This document shows, in pieces, positions 1-4,927 of a stretch of DNA of 8,812 bases. Below the pieces are notes generated by a model. The model saw nothing but the letters and a program-made list of their open reading frames with translations, was not told the origin of the DNA and did not search any database. The stretch's first letter is position 1. Every line of letters begins with the position of its first letter. The stretch comes from Anaerolineae bacterium. Lineage in GTDB: Bacteria; Chloroflexota; Anaerolineae; 4572-78; J111. The stretch is from assembly GCA_020433835.1 (NCBI GenBank), contig JAGRBY010000285.1, forward strand, positions 1 to 8,812, written 5' to 3'. The position numbers were made by a program, and so were the translations under genes.

Positions 1-128
1 AAGTAAGCCCGCTTGATATCGGCTTGAGACGCCGTTGTGTCGACACCTAAAACCCGGTACGGATCGCTGGCGTTTAAATCCGGCTCACCGCCGAAGCCAT
101 AGCTCTTTTTTTTAGAAGATTCGGTCAT
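1..128 (-). CDS. J-domain (DnaJ-like) protein, N-terminal part only
   Basis: The minus strand reads ATG at 128-126 and stays open to the window edge, giving 42 whole codons. The first 20 residues or so are polar (MTESSKKKSYGF...). They are followed by DPYRVLGVDTTASQADIKRA, which matches helix I and the start of helix II of a J-domain (the D-x-Y-x-x-L-G-V signature, then I-K-R-A-Y). The diagnostic HPD loop would lie outside the window, so activity as an Hsp70 co-chaperone is inferred from family knowledge. The ATG overlaps the TGA of the upstream TPR gene as ATGA, so translation is probably coupled and the two proteins are likely made together. It is too short to tell a full DnaJ from a short J-domain protein with its own C-terminal module, but the polar leader before the J-domain is unlike classical DnaJ, where the J-domain begins almost at residue 1. 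Confidence 0.82.
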   Translation of the reverse strand, partial: MTESSKKKSYGFGGEPDLNASDPYRVLGVDTTASQADIKRAY

Positions 129-2461
129 AGGAAGAACGCATCCTCATCATCAAATTCGTCATCAAAATCAGAGAAACCGCCGAAGTTGAACATCTGCTTT
201 AACATTTCCGGAGAGGCATTCCGCAGCATCTCGGCGATTTCGGGCGGTGCCGTTTTTATAAGTTCCTCACGCAATTCGGGCGGCATACTGAAAAGCATAT
301 CAACGGGGTTAGTGGGAGCGCGTTTGCCGTAGAGCAGTTCATCTTTTATCAGTTTGATCTGGTGTAACAACATCTGGTTATTGTCTTTGCGGGCTTGCGT
401 TTCGGCAGTTTGCCAATGGCGTTTGGCCAGCCGGGTTTGATCCATTTCGTAATAGAGCACGCCCAGTTGCAGGTTGGCCATAGCATGATCGGGATTCTCT
501 TTCAGCACCCGGCGCAGCAAGGCTTGAGCACGTTTGGTATCATCCATATTGCTATACTCAACAGCAATACTGGTTAGTACATCTAAATCATCACTGTAGC
601 GCGTTTCGGCATATTTCAATATTTCCAGGGCCGTATCTTCTTGATCAAAATCAAGGGCGTACAGATACAAATCTATGAAAAAACTACCGGGAATGGGAAC
701 GGTAACGGCTTTAATCTGCTCAAATGTGCGGTTGACATCTTTTTTCGAGCCGTGCTCCAGCCAAATGCGGTAGGCGGTGTGCAAAGTCTGAAGATCATTG
801 GGGTTGATCGCGCAGGCTTGCTCGATATATGTGCGGGCTTGTTTGAAGTTGTGTATATCGGCATACGTCCCGCCGATCATAATCAGCAGGCGCGGGCTGT
901 CCGGTACGTGCTTTAGCCCTTCTTTATATATCTCAATGGCCTGCTCATCTCGGCCCCACATGGACATATTGTAACCTTCGGTCTCAAAGCTGTGGGCCAA
1001 CTGCTGACGGGCGACCGGATTCTGCGGTTCTAATTCAAGAATACGCAACCACAGTTTGCGGGCGGCAGGGGCGTAATAGTAGGCATCGCCATAGCTTTCG
1101 GCCAGCAGCGTCATAGCCGGAATGTTATCGGGTTCTTTCTCTAAGATGCGGTTCAATTCATTTTCAGCCGCCTGCCAGCGACCCTCGTTTTGCAGGGCTT
1201 CAACCAGCTTTAGACGCAAGCCGGTATTATCCGGTGCCCACTTGACCGCGTTTTTATAGGTTTTGATGGCCTCTTCAAAATCTTCGGCGCGGCTGTAATT
1301 GTCGGCCACGTTTTGCCAGATGCGGGCCACCTGTGCGTCGGTCAAGGCATCGGGATGGTCGGCTTTGCGTGGACGCCGCCGCAGCAGCGTTCGCCAATAT
1401 TCGGCGGCTTCCAAAAACCGTTCGCTGCGTTGGTAGGCCAACGCCAGGTTATAGATTAACCGGCGGCTGTCATTGCCGCTTTGTTCGGCCTTTTGCCAAT
1501 ATGAGAGGGCTTGAGGCCACTTTTCCTTCTGCGCTGCCGCATAGCCTAAATCCCAGTTGAGTTGGCTTTGAAATTCGCGGATATCGCTGCGGCTGGTTTG
1601 AACCTGTTCCAACAGTTCAGCCGCTCGTTCCGGCTGTTGGGCCTGCCGGGCGGCGATGGCTTGCTCGTAGGCTAAGTTCGATAGATTTTCGGTAAGATGG
1701 GGGCTGTCTACGCCATCAGCCCGTGCCGCCGACCAATGTTTCACCATGGCCTCTGTCTGGCCGTTGGTGTTGGCGGCAATGGCCCCCAGATAATAATGGG
1801 CCACACCCCGCAGCAATGCATGCTGTTGCCGGCCGTTAGCCAACACTTGCTGCAATAGTGGCTGCGCGTTTGCCTCATCCCCGAGCGCGATACGAATTAA
1901 CCCGGCCCACAACGGCTCAAGTGGCTCTTCGACCAGTTGGCGCAGGGTTGAATCGGCTTTACGTTTAACTAGGGCTTCAGCAGCGGCTAGCTGTGTTTGG
2001 ATTTCCGGGGGTATTTGTTCCCAAAACGGCTCTTTGGTGACGGCTTTTTTCTGTTCGATAAGTAGTTGGGCCAGCGGTACCGCCGCCCGTTCAAACGGAG
2101 GCGACTCGGCCAGTAGTTGGCGATAAAGTGGTTCCGCCTGACTCAACTGTCCCTGCCGGTGATAAGCCAACGCCAGATGGTAGCGATAGCGCGGATCGTT
2201 CGGTTTTAATGTTGTGGCTTTCTGCAGATCGGCCAATTGAGGGGCAGGAGCGGTCACGGCACGCCGAAAATACGCTTCAGCCAGCGCTCCCGGCAAATTC
2301 GCTGGTGTATTGGGTTTGCTTATAACCAGATCCCAGGCTTTTATGGCCTCATCATAATCAGCCTGTCGAAAGGCGTTAAGACCCTGGGGAATGAGAACAG
2401 CCGGTTTTTGCAGCTTTTGTTGACTTTGTTTTCGTTTGCGACGACTACTTCTTTTAGACAT
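125..2461 (-). CDS. TPR-repeat protein, 778 aa, coupled to a J-domain gene
   Basis: This is a large all-helical scaffold made almost wholly of tetratricopeptide repeats. Clear 34-residue units with the W/L-G/A-Y-A-P pattern include PNDPRYRYHLALAYHRQG near residue 90, RRLIYNLALAYQRSERF near 330, and a run of consecutive units from about 380 to 560 (for example ARIWQNVADNYSRAEDFEEA and IPAMTLLAESYGDAYYYA). Further units lie near 630-690. The N-terminus is very basic (MSKRSSRRKRKQ) with no signal peptide or membrane span, so the protein is probably cytosolic. After the last repeat comes a proline/glutamate/leucine stretch (PPELREELIKTAPPEIAEML), then an extremely acidic tail rich in D, E and F. 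TPR arrays bind protein tails; the overlapping J-domain gene suggests a chaperone-linked role, but no substrate can be read from the sequence. The ATG at 2461 has no strong Shine-Dalgarno; an extended -10 box lies about 75 bases upstream. Confidence 0.9.
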   Translation of the reverse strand: MSKRSSRRKRKQSQQKLQKPAVLIPQGLNAFRQADYDEAIKAWDLVISKPNTPANLPGALAEAYFRRAVTAPAPQLADLQKATTLKPNDPRYRYHLALAYHRQGQLSQAEPLYRQLLAESPPFERAAVPLAQLLIEQKKAVTKEPFWEQIPPEIQTQLAAAEALVKRKADSTLRQLVEEPLEPLWAGLIRIALGDEANAQPLLQQVLANGRQQHALLRGVAHYYLGAIAANTNGQTEAMVKHWSAARADGVDSPHLTENLSNLAYEQAIAARQAQQPERAAELLEQVQTSRSDIREFQSQLNWDLGYAAAQKEKWPQALSYWQKAEQSGNDSRRLIYNLALAYQRSERFLEAAEYWRTLLRRRPRKADHPDALTDAQVARIWQNVADNYSRAEDFEEAIKTYKNAVKWAPDNTGLRLKLVEALQNEGRWQAAENELNRILEKEPDNIPAMTLLAESYGDAYYYAPAARKLWLRILELEPQNPVARQQLAHSFETEGYNMSMWGRDEQAIEIYKEGLKHVPDSPRLLIMIGGTYADIHNFKQARTYIEQACAINPNDLQTLHTAYRIWLEHGSKKDVNRTFEQIKAVTVPIPGSFFIDLYLYALDFDQEDTALEILKYAETRYSDDLDVLTSIAVEYSNMDDTKRAQALLRRVLKENPDHAMANLQLGVLYYEMDQTRLAKRHWQTAETQARKDNNQMLLHQIKLIKDELLYGKRAPTNPVDMLFSMPPELREELIKTAPPEIAEMLRNASPEMLKQMFNFGGFSDFDDEFDDEDAFFL

Positions 2462-2534
2462 TTTTCGGCAATTAATCGCGTGGATCGGCTACTAACGGGT
2501 AAAAGTGACTTTGACAAAGCTTAAACCAAGGGGG

Positions 2535-2543
2535 ATTATAACA
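2535..2543 (-). promoter_or_regulatory. Extended -10 promoter box for the TPR/J-domain operon
   Basis: The minus strand reads TGTTATAAT, a perfect TATAAT preceded by the TGn extension. At the expected 17-base spacing the -35 position (2563-2558) reads TTTCTT, a poor match, as is common when the -10 is extended. Transcription would start near 2528 and give a leader of about 65 bases before the ATG at 2461. This is sequence matching only; no start site is demonstrated. Confidence 0.55.
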
Positions 2544-2582
2544 TACATAATACAATAAAGAAATATCACAAAATATCTCAAA

Positions 2583-2686
2583 AGCTTCTGCAAATTTAAG
2601 GAAGAAGGTTTAGCAAAATTTTACTATGCCTGTATCGAGAGTAAAATTAACAATGGTAGATTGTTCAATTTTCTAATGCAGAAGCT
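2583..2686. repeat. Candidate structured element: outer 10-bp stem with two inner hairpins
   Basis: AGCTTCTGCA (2583-2592) is exactly complementary to TGCAGAAGCT (2677-2686). Inside lie a 9-bp perfect stem, AATTTTACT (2617-2625) with AGTAAAATT (2640-2648), and, immediately beside it, a 6-bp stem AACAAT (2649-2654) with ATTGTT (2660-2665). Together they can fold as a three-way junction. It may be a degraded palindromic repeat, a leader RNA of the rightward gene, or chance pairing in AT-rich DNA; the outer stem is the least likely to be chance. Confidence 0.4.
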
Positions 2687-2688
2687 AC

Positions 2689-2693
2689 TCTAT
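2689..2693. repeat. Left 5-bp target-site duplication (TCTAT)
   Basis: TCTAT lies directly outside the left terminal repeat of the MITE-like element and recurs directly outside the right one at 2806-2810. That is the footprint expected from a staggered-cut transposition event. Confidence 0.65.
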
Positions 2694-2805
2694 CAGGACT
2701 TACGCAGAGTGTAGAACAATTTGCTCAATTGTTCCGAAGCATGGGCATACACGTGGCGCAAATTGGCAATTTACGCTACAAGATCGAGGATTTGCGTAAG
2801 TCCTG
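2694..2805. mobile_element. MITE-like element, 112 bp, non-autonomous
   Basis: The ends are perfect 13-bp inverted repeats: CAGGACTTACGCA at 2694-2706 and its exact reverse complement TGCGTAAGTCCTG at 2793-2805. Both are flanked by the direct repeat TCTAT, which fixes the boundaries. The interior encodes nothing and contains a hairpin, GAACAATT (2714-2721) with AATTGTTC (2727-2734) and a 5-base loop. The family of the parent transposase cannot be named from the ends alone. Terminal repeats close to GGACTTACGCA are, from memory, common in dispersed elements of filamentous and environmental bacteria. The element lies 41 bases before the start codon of the next gene, and its insertion probably changed that gene's upstream region. 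Confidence 0.78.
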
Positions 2806-2810
2806 TCTAT
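2806..2810. repeat. Right 5-bp target-site duplication (TCTAT)
   Basis: Second copy of TCTAT, directly after the right terminal repeat of the MITE-like element. It pairs with the copy at 2689-2693. Confidence 0.65.
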
Positions 2811-2833
2811 ATGATTCCATTATGTATTCTAAC

Positions 2834-2840
2834 AGGGGAG
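2834..2840 (+). promoter_or_regulatory. Strong ribosome binding site (AGGGGAG) that fixes the start of the small acidic gene
   Basis: AGGGGAG lies 6 bases before the ATG at 2847 and only 3 bases before the ATG at 2844. Spacing favours the second of the two adjacent ATGs. It also rules against an upstream reading-frame extension that would begin inside the mobile element. Confidence 0.75.
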
Positions 2841-2846
2841 TTAATG

Positions 2847-3257
2847 ATGAACGAAGCAAGTTTAGACTTACGAATAATCCTCAAAGCCGATGAGGCTACT
2901 TTGCAGGTTATTCGAGAAAAGTTAACCAGTCAAGATGAGGAGGCTCAACAGCTAGCCTCTAAGATTTCAAGCATAGCTTTACAGGCTCTCGAGTCGGCCG
3001 GTTTGGCCGGTAATATCAATGTTGATCTTCAATGCGGATATATTAGCCAGACCCAACCCGTTCAGGGTGGGTTAGATGCTCAAGAATGGCTGAGTACTGA
3101 TACGCCTCCGGAAGATATGACCGAACCCCATTCAGCAAAAAAGTATGAATATGAAAACATGAGTGTTCCCACAGGTGGGCTTGATGCCCAAGAGTGGATG
3201 GAGACAGAAACTCCGCCTGAAGATTTAGATGATCGGCGTCCCACTGAGTCCGATTAG
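2847..3257 (+). CDS. Small acidic protein of unknown function with a duplicated GGLDAQEW..T.TPPED motif
   Basis: This gene encodes 136 residues (137 if the adjacent ATG at 2844 is used). I do not recognise a family. Residues 1-60 look like a compact domain: a short strand (LDLRIILKA), two predicted helices (ATLQVIREKL and EEAQQLASKISSIALQALESAG), then a strand (NINVDLQ). The C-terminal half looks disordered and acidic. It carries two copies of a 17-residue motif at 74-90 and 110-126, both GGLDAQEWxxTxTPPED, exactly 36 residues apart. Fourteen of the 17 residues are identical, yet 7 of those 14 codons differ synonymously, which points to selection on the protein. There is no signal peptide, membrane span or cysteine cluster (one Cys). 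The gene stands alone, with a mobile element upstream and a palindromic repeat downstream. A short linear binding motif or a precursor-like peptide are both possible, but no modifying enzyme is nearby. Confidence 0.85.
   Translation: MNEASLDLRIILKADEATLQVIREKLTSQDEEAQQLASKISSIALQALESAGLAGNINVDLQCGYISQTQPVQGGLDAQEWLSTDTPPEDMTEPHSAKKYEYENMSVPTGGLDAQEWMETETPPEDLDDRRPTESD
3066..3116 (+). repeat. First copy of the coding motif GGLDAQEW..T.TPPED
   Basis: Codons for residues 74-90 of the small acidic protein. The same motif recurs 108 bp downstream in the same frame. The copies agree at 14 of 17 residues but have drifted at synonymous sites. Confidence 0.85.
3174..3224 (+). repeat. Second copy of the coding motif GGLDAQEW..T.TPPED
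   Basis: Codons for residues 110-126 of the small acidic protein. Differences from the first copy are L to M, S to E and D to E, plus seven synonymous codon changes. It is followed by only ten acidic and polar residues before the stop. Confidence 0.85.
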
Positions 3258-3349
3258 AAATGCATTGCCCTACATCTCAGCTGGTTAATCCTTCCTCTAC
3301 AGTAGACTTTGTTCCTGAATAAGAATTAAGAGGTTCAACCCATCTTATA

Positions 3350-3421
3350 GGACGCAGAGTAACGCTGATTTTCGCAGATTTTTTATTTTTTATCAGCGTT
3401 ACTCTGCGAAAATCTGCGTCC
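3350..3421. repeat. 72-bp palindromic repeat of six CGCWGA boxes in 10-bp phase
   Basis: Three boxes run rightward, starting at 3353 (CGCAGA), 3363 (CGCTGA) and 3373 (CGCAGA). Three mirror boxes lie at 3393-3398, 3403-3408 and 3413-3418, positioned exactly symmetrically around the centre. The outer ends are GGACGCAGA and TCTGCGTCC. A 17-bp perfect inverted repeat, 3353-3369 with 3392-3408, forms when the arms pair one box out of register, with a 22-base T-rich loop. There is no T-run after the stem, so a classical terminator is unlikely. It is probably a dispersed REP or MITE-like repeat. Confidence 0.75.
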
Positions 3422-3619
3422 CGTATCTCGCCACGCTTATTGGGCAACAACTCTAGTTTTTAAGATGGCGATGGAGGGTATTGATGATCAATCTACCGAC
3501 TCTTATGACACTTGGGTAGCAGCGACTAGAGTACCATTGATATTCTTGGTTAGTTATGAGAGGATAAATTTCATAACACCCTGTTGATGACTATAAAACA
3601 ACCAACACCCTATTGGAAA

Positions 3620-3625
3620 GAGGAG
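3620..3625 (+). promoter_or_regulatory. Ribosome binding site (GAGGAG) that supports a GTG start for galT
   Basis: GAGGAG ends 7 bases before the GTG at 3633, optimal spacing. No ATG in frame lies nearby, and the protein aligned from this GTG begins like E. coli GalT (MTQFNP), so the rare start codon is well supported. Confidence 0.85.
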
Positions 3626-3632
3626 AATCACC

Positions 3633-4679
3633 GTGACATTCAACCCAGCCGATCATTCCCACCGCCGTTACAACCCGCTAACCGGAGAGTGGATTATTGT
3701 AGCCCCCCATCGAACCAAACGCCCTTGGCAAGGTCAAATAGAAAAACCGCCGCAAGATACGCGACCTTCGTATGATCCAAAATGTTACTTGTGCCCCAGC
3801 AATGAACGCTCTAACGGAGAGCATAATCCTAATTATCAAAATACCTTTGTTTTTCAGAATGATTTTTCGTCATTGCTATTTGATACACCGCCGGGTCAGA
3901 TTGCTCCTCAACCGTTTATTCGTGCCGAAAGCGAACAAGGTGTTTGTCGGGTTATGTGTTTTTCGCCCCGCCACGATCTGACCCTGCCGGAAATGCCGGT
4001 TGAAGATATCCGGCAAGTAGTCGATGTTTGGGCTGAGCAAATTGCCGATTTAGGCCAAACCTACCGTTGGGTGCAGATTTTTGAAAATAAAGGTGCTATG
4101 ATGGGCTGCTCAAATCCCCATCCGCATGGACAGATTTGGGGCCAACAATCGCTGCCCAACGAACCGAAAAAAGAAGATGCTCACCAACGCGCTTATTTTG
4201 AAGAACATGGACGCTCTCTACTCAGCGATTATGCGCATTTCGAACTGGAACAGCAAGAGCGTGTGATTGTAAAAAACGAGCACTGGGTGGCTGTGGTTCC
4301 TTACTGGGCAATGTGGCCCTTCGAAACACTTCTCATCCCTACGCGCCATATTCTGCGTCTAACCGATGTGACCAGCCCCGAACGTGATGCGCTAGCTGAT
4401 ATCCTTAAGCGCATGCTGTCAAAATATGATAATATGTTCGAGGTTTCGTTTCCCTACTCAATGGGCTGGCACGGTGCGCCAACGGATGATCAGAACTACG
4501 ATTATTGGCAGCTTCATGCTCACTTTTATCCACCGTTGTTGCGTTCAGCTACGGTTAAAAAATTTATGGTTGGCTATGAGATGTTGGGCGAACCCCAACG
4601 TGATTTAACACCAGAGCAAGCAGCCAAACGCTTGCAAGATTTATCAGAACTTCATTATAAAACGGATAAATCTTCATAA
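3633..4679 (+). CDS. galT: Galactose-1-phosphate uridylyltransferase (GalT)
   Basis: GalT swaps UDP between UDP-glucose and galactose-1-phosphate in the Leloir pathway, in the cytosol, through a uridylyl-histidine intermediate. The protein is 348 residues, the same length as I recall for E. coli GalT, and matches it along its whole length (for example [67 protein letters not shown]). The catalytic motif HPHGQ has the nucleophile at H165. The structural zinc ligands are C51, C54, H114 and H163, and the second metal site is E181, H280, H295 and H297; all are present. Translation starts at GTG with a GAGGAG site. No galK, galE or sugar transporter gene is adjacent, so the other pathway enzymes must be encoded elsewhere. 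A 16-bp-stem hairpin follows the stop. Function is very secure. Confidence 0.97.
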   Translation: MTFNPADHSHRRYNPLTGEWIIVAPHRTKRPWQGQIEKPPQDTRPSYDPKCYLCPSNERSNGEHNPNYQNTFVFQNDFSSLLFDTPPGQIAPQPFIRAESEQGVCRVMCFSPRHDLTLPEMPVEDIRQVVDVWAEQIADLGQTYRWVQIFENKGAMMGCSNPHPHGQIWGQQSLPNEPKKEDAHQRAYFEEHGRSLLSDYAHFELEQQERVIVKNEHWVAVVPYWAMWPFETLLIPTRHILRLTDVTSPERDALADILKRMLSKYDNMFEVSFPYSMGWHGAPTDDQNYDYWQLHAHFYPPLLRSATVKKFMVGYEMLGEPQRDLTPEQAAKRLQDLSELHYKTDKSS

Positions 4680-4695
4680 AAGAAGGTGAATGTAG

Positions 4696-4760
4696 GAGTT
4701 GGTTTGAGCATGTGAATTGTTACTTTGAACGTGACATTTGAATAATGCTCAAACCAACTC
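4696..4760. repeat. Long inverted repeat just after galT, 16-bp perfect stem
   Basis: GAGTTGGTTTGAGCAT (4696-4711) is exactly complementary to ATGCTCAAACCAACTC (4745-4760), with a 33-base spacer. The structure begins 17 bases after the galT stop, so it could end or protect the galT transcript. However, the loop is long and only a weak T-rich stretch (TATAATTTTA) follows. A TA dinucleotide lies at 4693-4694 and again at 4761-4762, so a small transposon-derived element with TA duplication is an alternative. I cannot separate these from one copy. Confidence 0.6.
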
Positions 4761-4914
4761 TATAATTTTAGGCAACTCATGGTGGTTTACGGCCCACTAC
4801 CTGAATGCGTTAGTTATTTGTTATTTCATTTTTCTGTGCCATTAACAATAGAAATCGCCGTTTGAGAGAAAAATAGCTCGCTTTGGTTGTGGCTTGTGTT
4901 AAACCTGCTTATGT

Positions 4915-4920
4915 AAGGAA
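4915..4920 (+). promoter_or_regulatory. Ribosome binding site (AAGGAA) that sets the kinase start
   Basis: AAGGAA lies 7 bases before the ATG at 4928. The open frame extends upstream to a TTG at 4883, but that codon lacks a ribosome binding site, and the receiver domain begins directly after the ATG (SNARIMIVI). Confidence 0.75.
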
Positions 4921-4927
4921 GCACGGA

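Larger units (their letters stand above)
2462..2846. other. Intergenic region between divergent genes, filled with inverted repeats
   Basis: This 385-base gap separates the leftward TPR operon from the rightward small acidic gene. It holds, from left to right, the TPR promoter, a candidate structured element at 2583-2686, and a MITE-like element at 2694-2805 with its target duplication. The remaining 36 bases hold the leader and ribosome binding site of the next gene. I found no convincing -10/-35 pair for the rightward gene, and the mobile element sits exactly where that promoter would be expected. Confidence 0.7.
3258..3632. other. Intergenic region upstream of galT
   Basis: This 375-base gap holds one clear feature, the phased palindromic repeat at 3350-3421. 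Beyond it I see only weak dyads: ACTCTAGT (3450-3457) with ACTAGAGT (3525-3532), and the near-palindrome TTGATGATCAA around 3481. The galT ribosome binding site is at the right end. No good -10/-35 pair for galT could be assigned, and no short gene with a ribosome binding site is visible. Confidence 0.6.

Noticed and set aside
395..2325. Several plus-strand open frames opposite the TPR gene
   Set aside because: They are 60-91 codons, lack ribosome binding sites and have low-complexity translations, whereas the minus frame gives clear TPR repeats throughout.
2694..2805. CRISPR-like or riboswitch reading of the inverted repeats in this gap
   Set aside because: There is only one pair of inverted ends with a target duplication and no regularly spaced direct repeats, which marks it as a transposon-type element.
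2721..2846. Upstream extension of the small acidic protein from a TTG at 2721
   Set aside because: It would begin inside the mobile element, has no ribosome binding site and adds unrelated residues, while a strong AGGGGAG site sits just before the ATG at 2847.
3350..3421. Rho-independent terminator for the small acidic gene
   Set aside because: The stem is long enough, but no T-run follows it and the T-rich part is in the loop. The phased boxes fit a dispersed repeat better.
3537..3600. Promoter for galT (TTGATA at 3537 with AT-rich boxes downstream)
   Set aside because: No -10-like hexamer lies at 16-18 base spacing from TTGATA; other combinations match too poorly to report.
3258..3632. 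Hidden small gene between the acidic protein and galT
   Set aside because: The only frame of note overlaps the start of galT in another frame and has no ribosome binding site of its own.
4883..4927. Upstream TTG start of the sensor kinase at 4883
   Set aside because: No ribosome binding site; the receiver fold begins right after the ATG at 4928, which has AAGGAA at good spacing.
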